Shown here: positions 57,351 to 64,000 of the stretch, one piece after another
Layout: the number at the start of each line of letters is the position of its first letter
Numbering within the stretch: position 1 is the first letter of the stretch
Source of the DNA: Flavobacteriales bacterium
Lineage (GTDB): Bacteria > Bacteroidota > Bacteroidia > Flavobacteriales_F > PHOS-HE28
DNA length: 64,000 nt
Assembly: GCA_023957375.1 (NCBI GenBank)
Contig: JAMLHB010000001.1
Coordinates: 1,280,245 to 1,344,244 of the forward strand
Reading direction: 5' to 3'
The notes under the pieces: model-generated
Database searches by the model: none
The model's input: the letters and a program-made list of their open reading frames with translations, nothing else
What the model was told of the DNA's origin: nothing
Program-made: the position numbers and the translations under genes

Positions 57351-58058
57351 ATGAAACAGCTTTTTCTCCTTGTCCTCACCTGTGCGTTGGCCGTCGCATG
57401 CCAGTTAAATTGCATCACGGGCACGGCTCCGGTGGAGGAGCGTACGGTCCATGTACCCCCGTTCACGGCCATTGAGGTGGACGGCGCCATGGAGGTGGTG
57501 GTGGAAAAGGGCGTGGAGCAAGAAGTAAAGGTGAGCGCGCCGGCCGACCTGATCGCTTTGCTGGACACCAGCGTGAGCAGGGGCCTTTGGCACGTGCGTA
57601 CCACGGAGTGCTGGAGGTCCAATGAGGGATTTACGATCCACATCATCACCCCCGCCGCCTTGTCCTCCATGGAGGTGAAGGGAAGCGGCGACATACGCAC
57701 AGTGGACGTGTTCGGCAGCGGCCGAACGCGCCTCAGCGCCAAAGGCAGCGGGTCGATCACCGTTGACGGCATCAACGAGAAGCAGCTCGAAACCTCCATC
57801 TCCGGTAGCGGGTCCATCACCGTGCGCGGCACCTGCGCCAGCCTCTCCTCCTCCGTCTCGGGAAGCGGCGACCTGCACGCCCGCGACCTTGTGGCCAATG
57901 AGGCTGAAGTGAAGATCAGCGGAAGCGGCAATGCCGAACTTACCGCCATCAGCAAGCTGGCGGCCAAGGTCTCCGGAAGCGGCACCGTGCGCTACGCCGG
58001 GAAGCCCGAAGTGTCTTCCAAGATCTCCGGCAGCGGATCCGTGATCCCGGTGGAATGA
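57351..58058 (+). CDS. DUF2807 (GIN domain) lipoprotein
   Basis: 235 residues. Lipoprotein signal MKQLFLLVLTCALAVACQLN (Cys17). The mature part is the putative auto-transporter adhesin head GIN domain: PPFTAIEVDGAMEVVVEKGV, then repeated GSG turns (VKGSGDI, AKGSGSITVDG, ISGSGSITVRG, VSGSGDL, ISGSGNAEL, VSGSGTVRY, ISGSGSV) about 20 residues apart, giving a right-handed beta-helix. Function unknown. Its stop overlaps the start of the next lipoprotein gene by 4 bp. Confidence 0.9.
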   Translation: MKQLFLLVLTCALAVACQLNCITGTAPVEERTVHVPPFTAIEVDGAMEVVVEKGVEQEVKVSAPADLIALLDTSVSRGLWHVRTTECWRSNEGFTIHIITPAALSSMEVKGSGDIRTVDVFGSGRTRLSAKGSGSITVDGINEKQLETSISGSGSITVRGTCASLSSSVSGSGDLHARDLVANEAEVKISGSGNAELTAISKLAAKVSGSGTVRYAGKPEVSSKISGSGSVIPVE

Positions 58059-58774
58059 AGGCATTGAACACGGTCACCGTACTGGCCGCCCTCGCGGCAT
58101 GCTCCCCTTCCCCGCCCAAGGAGGAAGCCGCCACGCCCCAGGCCTTGGAAGGAACCAAGGCGTACAACCGGTGGGACCTGCCCAACCTGGATGACAACGT
58201 GCGCAACGACACCTTGCTGATCTATACCACACATGCCTTGGGCAACGGAACCTTCGTGATGGCCGCCAAGAACATTGATGACACCCGGGAGGGGTTGCGC
58301 CTGGTCCTTTACCGGGCCCGCCCGGACAGCAGTGCGGAAGTGCTCTCGGCATCAAAGCCCGCTTATGACAGTGAGGTCATGTTGCCCACCTACTTCACCA
58401 CGGGCGACACGGCGGACGGCATCATCATCCTGGCCAACTACGGGGGGCGCGACAGCTGGGGCCAAAATGTCTTCTGGCTGAAGGATGGGCGGTTCGCGGA
58501 CCTCGGCTGGCTGGATGTGGCCGAACGGAAATGGGTGGAATTGGGCGATGGCAAGGAGCAACGTGCAGGGAACATCGCACCCCGGACAACAGTGACAGGC
58601 CAGGGCGAGCAATTCATTTTCTCATTCAACACGGACAGTGTGCTGCTGTATGATGACCTGCAAGGCCGCTTGAACAACTTGTTGCCTGCGGCAGAGCTGC
58701 GGTATGTTTTTGATGGGCAAGAGATGACCCTGTTCATCGACGGCCAGCCAAGGCATCGCAGGCATCCTTTGTAG
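58055..58774 (+). CDS. Lipoprotein of unknown function
   Basis: 239 residues. Lipobox LAALAACS (Cys16), then an Ala/Pro/Glu linker. The mature part has paired beta segments (TLLIYTTHALGNGTFVMAAK, GIIILANYGGRDSWGQNVFW, FIFSFNTDSVLLYDDLQG). Family not recognised. Overlaps the GIN-domain gene (ATGA), so the two lipoproteins are translationally coupled. Confidence 0.75.
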   Translation: MKALNTVTVLAALAACSPSPPKEEAATPQALEGTKAYNRWDLPNLDDNVRNDTLLIYTTHALGNGTFVMAAKNIDDTREGLRLVLYRARPDSSAEVLSASKPAYDSEVMLPTYFTTGDTADGIIILANYGGRDSWGQNVFWLKDGRFADLGWLDVAERKWVELGDGKEQRAGNIAPRTTVTGQGEQFIFSFNTDSVLLYDDLQGRLNNLLPAAELRYVFDGQEMTLFIDGQPRHRRHPL

Positions 58775-58845
58775 GCGCCCCGCCGTGGTAGTGCCTTCGA
58801 TGCACCGCACAACGCGGATCACGAGCGTGCAACACCTGCCAGGAT

Positions 58846-58853
58846 TACCTTCG
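58846..58853 (+). promoter_or_regulatory. -7 element TACCTTCG, 7 nt from the marR-like ATG
   Basis: TACCTTCG-GGCATTC-ATG; leaderless geometry. Confidence 0.55.
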
Positions 58854-58860
58854 GGCATTC

Positions 58861-59295
58861 ATGAAACCCGAAGAAACCATCGACCATCCCATCCGTTGGG
58901 CCTGGCACCGCATCATGCGGCGATACAACGAACAAGCAGCGGTGCATGGGGGTTCCATGAGCATCGGCTATGCGTTGTTGAACATCGACCCCGAGGGAAC
59001 ACCAAGCACCAAGCTGGGCCCCAAAATGGGCATGGAGGCACGCAGCTTGACACGCACGCTCAAAAACATGGAGGAGAAAGGCCTGATCAAACGCGTGCCC
59101 GACAACACGGACGGACGGATGATCCGCATCTTCCTGACGCCGGAGGGGAAACGCATGCGCGACATCAGCAAGGCCGCCGTGATCCGCTTCAATGAAACGG
59201 TGCAAGCGAACATCCCGGCCAGGGAATTGGTTGCATTCCACGACGTGATGCACAAGATCAACGCCTTGCTGGACAAGAAGGACCTCTTCAAATAG
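58861..59295 (+). CDS. MarR-family transcriptional regulator
   Basis: 144 residues. Winged helix with STKLGPKMGMEARSLTRTLK (recognition helix ~55-75), NMEEKGLIKRVPDNTDGRMI (wing with the D-x-R motif) and RIFLTPEGKRMRDI, all classic MarR. It directly precedes a FadN-type gene; in Bacteroidota such a MarR gene commonly heads the beta-oxidation operon, so it probably represses it and responds to acyl-CoA or fatty acids. That role is inferred from context. Confidence 0.88.
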   Translation: MKPEETIDHPIRWAWHRIMRRYNEQAAVHGGSMSIGYALLNIDPEGTPSTKLGPKMGMEARSLTRTLKNMEEKGLIKRVPDNTDGRMIRIFLTPEGKRMRDISKAAVIRFNETVQANIPARELVAFHDVMHKINALLDKKDLFK

Positions 59296-59337
59296 GATGC
59301 TGCAACCATTACATTACTTCACCATCGTACCACAAGA

Positions 59338-61704
59338 ATGAGCAAGAGAAACATCCGCAAAGTCGCCGTGCTCGGTTCCGGCGTCATGGGCAGCCGCATC
59401 GCTTGCCACTTCGCCAACATCGGCGCGGAGGTGCTGCTGCTGGACATCCCTCCCAAGGAAGGCAAGAACCGCAATGCTGTGGCGAAGGAGCATTTGGCGG
59501 CCGCCATCAAGAGCAATCCCGCGCCGCTCTATGACAAGCACTTCGCCACGCGCATCACCACCGGCAACTTCGACGATGACCTGCCCAGGATCAAGGACTG
59601 TGACTGGGTGATCGAAGTGGTGGTGGAGCGGCTCGACATCAAACAGCAGGTGCTGGCCAACGTGGAAAAGCACCGCAAGCCAGGCACCCTGATCACCACC
59701 AACACCAGTGGCATCCCGATTCACGCCATCGCCGAAGGGCGCAGCGAAGACTTCCGGAAGCACTTCTTAGGCACGCACTTCTTCAATCCGCCGCGCTACC
59801 TGCCGCTGCTGGAACTGATCCCTGGTCCGGACACGGATCCGGCGGTGGTGGCCTTCCTTGAGGAATACGGCCAACGCGTGCTGGGCAAGACCACCGTGGT
59901 GTGCAAGGACACGCCCGCGTTCACCGCGAACCGCGTCGGCGTATACGGCATCATGGCCCTGCTGCATTTGGTGCAGGAAATGGGCCTCACCGTGGAGGAA
60001 GTGGACCGCCTGACCGGACCCGTACTGGGCCGCCCCAAGAGCGCCACCTTCCGCACCAGCGACGTGGTGGGCCTGGACACCATGGTGCACGTGGCCAACG
60101 GCATCAAGGCCAACTGCCCCAACGATGAGCAGAACGCCCTGTTCGCCATACCGGACTACGTAGAGCAAATGGTGGAGCGCCAAATGCTCGGCAGCAAGAC
60201 CGGGAAGGGCTTCTACGTAAAGGAAAAAGGCAAGGGCGGCAAGAGCGAGATCCTTCAACTGGACCTGAAGACCTTGGAGTACAAGCCGCAGGTAAAGCCC
60301 AAGTTCGCCACGGTGGAGGCCGCCCGCAAGGAAACCGACTTGCGGAAACGGATCCCTTTGCTGTACGCCGGAACCGACAAGGCCGGCGAGTTCTACCGGA
60401 AGAGCTTCCACGGGCTGTTCGCCTATGTGGGCCAACGCATTCCGGAGATCAGTGACGCCCTTTACAAGATTGACGATGCCATGCGCGCCGGCTTCGGCTG
60501 GGAACTGGGGCCGTTTGAACTGTGGGACGCGGCGGGCGTGGAAACCGCGCTTAATGCCATGAAGGCGGCGAACATCACGGCGGCCAAGTGGGTGGAGGAA
60601 ATGATCGCCGCAGGCCATTCATCCTTCTACAAGAACGAAGGCGGTAAACGCCTGTACTACGATCCGGCAAGCAAAGCGTACAAACCCGTTCCCCGCGCCG
60701 AAGGCCTGATCGTGCTGGCCGACCTGCCCGACAGCAGCGTGGTGTGGAAGAACAAGGCCGTCACTGTACATGACCTCGGCGATGGCATCCTGCAGGTGGG
60801 CTGGAGCACCAAAATGAACACCTTCGGCGCGGAGGTGATCCAAGGCTTGAACAAAGCCGTGGACATCGCCGAGGAAGGCTACAAGGGCTTAGTGGTATAC
60901 AACGATGGACCGCTTTTCAGCGCCGGAGCCGACGTGGGCATGATCTTCATGATGGCCGTGGAGCAGGAATACGAAGACCTGGACATGGCCGTTCGCACCT
61001 TCCAGCGCACCACCATGCGCATGCGCCACAGCAGCATCCCCGTGGTAGCCGCACCGCACCAGCTCTGCCTCGGCGGCGGAACCGAGCTGTGCATGCACGC
61101 GGACAAGGTGGTAGCGCACGCGGAGACCTACATGGGCTTGGTGGAGTTCGGTGTGGGCGTGATCCCCGGCGGTGGCGGCACCAAAGAGTTCGCCACGCGC
61201 TTAGGTGACGAGCTGCAGGAAGGGGATATCCGCAGCAACCGCCTGCGCCACCGCCTGCTCACCATCGCGCAGGCCAAGGTGAGCACCAGCGGCCACGAAG
61301 CATTCGAACTGGGTTACCTGCGCCCCGGGCAGGACGAGGTGATCGTGAGCCGTGCACACCAGCTGGCCTATGCGAAGCAATGCGCACTGGCCCTGTGGAA
61401 CAAGGGCTATACACAGCCCCAGATGCGCAAGGACGTAAAGGTGCTGGGCCTGGACGGACTTGGCGTGGTGTACTCCGGCGCCAGCAACATGCATAGCGGA
61501 AACTACATCAGCGAGCACGACCAGCTGATCTCCGAAAAGCTCGGCTACGTCCTCTGCGGCGGCGACCTGAGCGAGATCACCGAAGTGAGCGAGCAGTACC
61601 TGCTGGACTTGGAGCGGAAGACGTTCTTGGAGTTGTGCATGCAGCGGAAGACGTTGGAGCGGTTGCAGAGCATCATTACGAGCGGGAAGGTGTTGCGGAA
61701 TTGA
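59338..61704 (+). CDS. 3-hydroxyacyl-CoA dehydrogenase / enoyl-CoA hydratase (FadN-like)
   Basis: 788 residues, the same length and order as Bacillus FadN. N-terminal NAD-binding domain VAVLGSGVMGSRIACHFANI; catalytic HFFNPPRYLPLLELIPG and KDTPAFTANRVGVYGIMALL; a second 3HCDH C-domain (~395-450: IDDAMRAGFGWELGPFELWD); then a crotonase domain (~480-720) with FSAGADVGMIFMMAVE and the oxyanion-hole region HQLCLGGGTELCMHADKVVA, and GVIPGGGGTKEFATR with the catalytic Glu nearby. Catalyses two steps of fatty-acid beta-oxidation. The usual thiolase (fadA) and acyl-CoA dehydrogenase genes should follow but accessory DNA begins here instead. Confidence 0.93.
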   Translation: MSKRNIRKVAVLGSGVMGSRIACHFANIGAEVLLLDIPPKEGKNRNAVAKEHLAAAIKSNPAPLYDKHFATRITTGNFDDDLPRIKDCDWVIEVVVERLDIKQQVLANVEKHRKPGTLITTNTSGIPIHAIAEGRSEDFRKHFLGTHFFNPPRYLPLLELIPGPDTDPAVVAFLEEYGQRVLGKTTVVCKDTPAFTANRVGVYGIMALLHLVQEMGLTVEEVDRLTGPVLGRPKSATFRTSDVVGLDTMVHVANGIKANCPNDEQNALFAIPDYVEQMVERQMLGSKTGKGFYVKEKGKGGKSEILQLDLKTLEYKPQVKPKFATVEAARKETDLRKRIPLLYAGTDKAGEFYRKSFHGLFAYVGQRIPEISDALYKIDDAMRAGFGWELGPFELWDAAGVETALNAMKAANITAAKWVEEMIAAGHSSFYKNEGGKRLYYDPASKAYKPVPRAEGLIVLADLPDSSVVWKNKAVTVHDLGDGILQVGWSTKMNTFGAEVIQGLNKAVDIAEEGYKGLVVYNDGPLFSAGADVGMIFMMAVEQEYEDLDMAVRTFQRTTMRMRHSSIPVVAAPHQLCLGGGTELCMHADKVVAHAETYMGLVEFGVGVIPGGGGTKEFATRLGDELQEGDIRSNRLRHRLLTIAQAKVSTSGHEAFELGYLRPGQDEVIVSRAHQLAYAKQCALALWNKGYTQPQMRKDVKVLGLDGLGVVYSGASNMHSGNYISEHDQLISEKLGYVLCGGDLSEITEVSEQYLLDLERKTFLELCMQRKTLERLQSIITSGKVLRN

Positions 61705-61764
61705 TGGATGCGGTGAAGCATAGGAGTGCCCGCCTTGAGCGGAGTCGAAGGGTGGGCGTGCCCC

Positions 61765-61860
61765 GGCTCAAATGCAACCGGGTCGCGCTTTCCGCTGCAA
61801 GTCCTCGCCCTGATTACAGGGCTTGCGGGCCTTCCGCTTTAGTCCGTCACGCGAGATAGA
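61765..61860. repeat. GC-rich dispersed inverted repeat
   Basis: GGGTCGCGCTTTCCGCTGCA, AGTCCTCGCCCTG-ATTA-CAGGGCTTGCGGGC, CTTCCGCTTTAGTCCGTCACGCGAG. Nested inverted arms (GCAAG/CTTGC, CCCTG/CAGGG, TCGCG/CGCGA). It resembles a repeat I have seen in other Bacteroidota genomes. It lies at the border between the FadN-like gene and accessory DNA and is preceded by TTGAGCGGAGTCGAAGG, another common dispersed motif. Confidence 0.6.
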
Positions 61861-61929
61861 GCCCCAGATGATGCCAAAACTCAGAGCCGATAGGCAGAAC
61901 TTTGAAGGCGCATCCCCAACCAAATATCA

Positions 61930-62430
61930 ATGCGAGAAAGAATCTGGCATGAAATGACTCGGGCTCGCTTCAACACCGAGTTCACTTCATTGTATACCTA
62001 TCGCCAGCGCAGCATCCTGCGATGGTTCAACATCCTCGTCCTCGTATTCTCCACTGGTGGAGTAATGGGCTGGAAGGTTTGGGATAGCGCACCGACCGTT
62101 GCTTGTGTCATCATTGCTGGAGTTTCGCTCCTGCGACTTGTTCAGCCCCATCTGATTCCCACGGACAAGATGCTGAACCATCTCAACGATATCTATGAGT
62201 ACTATGCGAAGTACTATGACAACATTGAACGGCTTTGGTTCGACTTCGATGCTAATCGGATAACTGAGGAACAAGCGATGGTGAGGTTCTATGACCTCAA
62301 GGCCAATGAGTCTGATACGAACAAAGCCATTGGTGAGGCTGTCAGATACACCAGTGGCATACTGACCAAGAAAGCTGAACAGCACTCCAACGATTTCTTT
62401 ACCCGAAACTTCAACACTGCACCGCTATGA
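61930..62430 (+). CDS. Two-TM SLATT-like protein, candidate defence effector
   Basis: 166 residues. Two adjacent membrane helices (about residues 32-52, WFNILVLVFSTGGVMGWKVW; and 55-76, APTVACVIIAGVSLLRLVQP) follow a short amphipathic start (MRERIWHEMTRARFNTEFTS) and precede a long soluble helical region with YEYYAKYYDNIERLWFDFDA and VRFYDLKANESDTNKAIGEA. This is the architecture of SLATT-type 2TM proteins, proposed membrane effectors in nucleotide-signalling defence systems; the family assignment is by layout only. Stop overlaps the ATG of a 47-residue proline-rich protein (ATGA). About 50% G+C in the first 100 bases, lower than the host genes. No nucleotide cyclase is visible within the window. 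Confidence 0.6.
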   Translation: MRERIWHEMTRARFNTEFTSLYTYRQRSILRWFNILVLVFSTGGVMGWKVWDSAPTVACVIIAGVSLLRLVQPHLIPTDKMLNHLNDIYEYYAKYYDNIERLWFDFDANRITEEQAMVRFYDLKANESDTNKAIGEAVRYTSGILTKKAEQHSNDFFTRNFNTAPL

Positions 62431-62570
62431 GCAAGAAAGACCCACCTCCAGCTCCGAAGCCCCAGCCAAAGCCTACCCCTCCTCCTGCGAAACCAGGCCA
62501 GGAGCGGTTACAGGAGAACAACATGCCGAAGTACACCAACCCACCACCTCCGCCGCCAAAGAAGAAATGA
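62427..62570 (+). CDS. 47-residue proline-rich protein coupled to the 2TM gene
   Basis: Starts inside the stop codon of the 2TM gene (ATGA at 62427-62430). The sequence is two Pro/Lys runs (MSKKDPPPAPKPQPKPTPPP and YTNPPPPPPKKK) joined by a short polar stretch (GQERLQENNMPK). 19 of 47 residues are Pro, nearly all the rest Lys or polar. It cannot fold as a globular protein; it may be a ligand for a partner's SH3-like or WW-like surface or a regulator of the 2TM protein. Reality is supported by the coupling and clean composition, not by a known family. Confidence 0.6.
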   Translation: MSKKDPPPAPKPQPKPTPPPAKPGQERLQENNMPKYTNPPPPPPKKK

Positions 62571-62692
62571 GCCAAAAAACGCGCACTGTGACTCTTTGCG
62601 TACCGAACACATCCATCATTCCGTCAGTAGTTTGTGCACGTTCTGCTGACAGAATACCCGTCACCTCGAAAGGCCAATTGTAGTTGGACCAC

Positions 62693-64000
62693 ATGACCTT
62701 CATCAACGCCGATAAGCCCCACCTCTGGAAGGACGACGTCGAACGCTCGATCGACTTCTACAACGATTGGTTCATCGAGTTCGCACCGGAAACCTTCAGG
62801 AAGCAGCGCGAGAAGACTTCGGGGCAAGTCGTCAACGCGCTTGAGATTTCGGACTACCTCAGAAAACTGACACCGGATGTCCTCATTGCGCACCCGGGCA
62901 TTCTGCCGGTGATGAGGATGGCGACCGCGCCCCCTTTGGCCCGCGACAGACTCGTCGGATTAGCCCATGCGAGTAAGTCGCTCATCCAAGCCATGGAGGG
63001 CAATGAAGAGAAAGCACCTCGCATACCCCCACGAATGGCCAGGCCACGACTGGCCGATGAACTCGGGCGCATCTGCGATCTACTCATGGAGCTTGCCGAC
63101 CGTGACTTGTTCACTTGGTTGGAACAGGACAGCGAACCAATGAAGGCATCAATAGAACGTGCATCCGTCGTTGTAGCAGACCGCCTATGCGGAGCAGCTT
63201 CCGACCCGATCATCCGGAATGCACAGGAGCGCCGACAACTTGACTCGCTGAAGAAGTGGTTAATCAAACGGAAGTACCGGTTCATCCCTGTTGATCAAGT
63301 CGTGAGCTTCAATTCGATGGCACCTGGGACCTTCACGTTCAGGCTCAACATCCCGGTGGGCGAAGGCGATGGGGCAGTTAACATCCCGGTCGATTGCGCG
63401 ATCCAGCCGAAATGGGCGAACGAAGGGGATATGCCCTTGCTCATGGAAGCAAAGTCGGCCGGAGACTTTACCAACACCAACAAACGCCGCAAGGAAGAGG
63501 CGCAGAAGATCAGGCAGCTACGGGAGCGGTACGGCAAGGATGTCCGGTTCCTTCTTCTGCTATGCGGCTACTTCGGTCCGGACTACCTGGGGTATGAAGC
63601 ATCTGAGGGAATCGACTGGATCTGGGAACATCGGCCGGCAGATCTGGAGATCGCATTGGTTGATCCAACTGCAGGACCAACATCCGTTGTCGCAGAACCC
63701 GCAGTGGCTTATGCGCCGAACGCGGTCGAGCGCCTGCGCTTACGCCAACAATCCGAGATTGACGAAAGTCGCTCAGCACTGGAACGTAACCAGATGGGGC
63801 AGTTCGCGACACCTCTGCCCTTGGCAATGGAAGTCGTCGAGCGCGCACTTAGCCACCTCACGAATGACGGAACCATCCGCATGCTGGAACCTTCATGCGG
63901 TACCGGTGCATTCTTCTCTGCGCTTCGTTCGGTGGCCCCGACCGACAAACAGTTCGATTGCACGGGCGTTGAGATCGATGAACTCTTCGCCAACGCTGCG
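62693..64000 (+). CDS. XamI-type restriction endonuclease fused to adenine-N6 methyltransferase (3' end missing)
   Basis: 436 residues visible, cut by the window end. The only start is the ATG at 62693: an in-frame TAG lies 12 bp upstream. Residues ~1-330 match the XamI endonuclease family (INADKPHLWKDDVERSIDFY, YNDWFIEFAPETF, RMATAPPLARDRLVGLAHAS); PD-(D/E)xK-type candidates are Asp234 and Glu252-x-Lys254 in LLMEAKSAGD. XamI cuts GTCGAC. After a 30-residue linker (SVVAEPAVAYAPNAVERLRL) an N6-adenine methyltransferase begins without any stop: LERNQMGQFATPLPLAMEVV (~363-382) and motif I MLEPSCGTGAFFSAL (397-411), then the acidic VEIDE. Restriction and modification thus lie in one chain. No controller gene seen upstream. 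Confidence 0.85.
   Translation, partial: MTFINADKPHLWKDDVERSIDFYNDWFIEFAPETFRKQREKTSGQVVNALEISDYLRKLTPDVLIAHPGILPVMRMATAPPLARDRLVGLAHASKSLIQAMEGNEEKAPRIPPRMARPRLADELGRICDLLMELADRDLFTWLEQDSEPMKASIERASVVVADRLCGAASDPIIRNAQERRQLDSLKKWLIKRKYRFIPVDQVVSFNSMAPGTFTFRLNIPVGEGDGAVNIPVDCAIQPKWANEGDMPLLMEAKSAGDFTNTNKRRKEEAQKIRQLRERYGKDVRFLLLLCGYFGPDYLGYEASEGIDWIWEHRPADLEIALVDPTAGPTSVVAEPAVAYAPNAVERLRLRQQSEIDESRSALERNQMGQFATPLPLAMEVVERALSHLTNDGTIRMLEPSCGTGAFFSALRSVAPTDKQFDCTGVEIDELFANAA

Noticed and set aside
61930..62570. Complete CBASS or other nucleotide-signalling system
   Set aside because: No cyclase, SMODS or sensor gene is visible beside the 2TM protein within the window; only the effector-like architecture is seen.

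Overview
The window reads as chromosomal DNA of a G+C-rich member of the Bacteroidota, probably related to the Flavobacteriales. Three things point there: many secreted proteins end in type IX secretion (T9SS) sorting domains, promoters have the Bacteroidota -7 element TAnnTTTG (here very often TAnnTTCG), and the housekeeping genes (LptD, YidC, PurB, S46 peptidase, mitochondrial-type aconitase, NADP-isocitrate dehydrogenase) have the form usual in that phylum. Both ends of the window cut through genes.

Layout. 1-3930 holds secreted T9SS-type proteins, one with a signal peptide interrupted by a (AG)20 microsatellite, a small HTH protein and a T9SS-domain relic. 4002-7265 is a Tricorn-like peptidase. 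7229-8909 is an insertion bearing a rhuM-like gene, bracketed by ~159-bp direct repeats and itself hit by a MITE. 8874-13879 (minus) is an amidase, MlaD-type protein and two-subunit Fe-S membrane complex operon, with a four-helix-bundle (S23/IVP) gene and heptamer arrays wedged between the Fe-S subunits; lptD is divergent. 16529-25200 is an array of tandem two-gene units (NPSFE-type T9SS protein plus tail-fibre-like protein), each ending in a 7-8-bp tandem repeat next to a terminator; only one tail-fibre copy is near full length, and it is frameshifted. 25276-54716 is mostly housekeeping: TonB receptor, pyrG, yidC, S46 peptidase, purB, lhgO, MFS, OmpA, acn, thrE, rpsF-rpsR-rplI, dnaX, idh and a GT22-like transferase. 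54717-55939 is a repeat-rich gap ending in tmRNA (ssrA, minus strand), whose 3' end has been tandemly copied with a 97-bp period. 55940-61704 holds a saccharopine dehydrogenase-like enzyme, two lipoproteins, a MarR regulator and a FadN-like beta-oxidation enzyme.

61705-64000 is accessory DNA of lower G+C. It has a two-TM protein translationally coupled to a 47-residue proline-rich protein, then a XamI-type restriction endonuclease fused in frame to an adenine methyltransferase and cut by the window end. This looks like the edge of a defence island and, with the repeat-driven surface-protein variation, is the most novel content.

At least eight genes have a TAnnTTYG element only 4-8 bases before the ATG, which predicts leaderless mRNAs. 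dnaX carries an A9 run placed so that slippage in either direction would yield a short gamma-like product. Coordinates and motif calls are by eye; family names come from recognised motifs, not from database searches.
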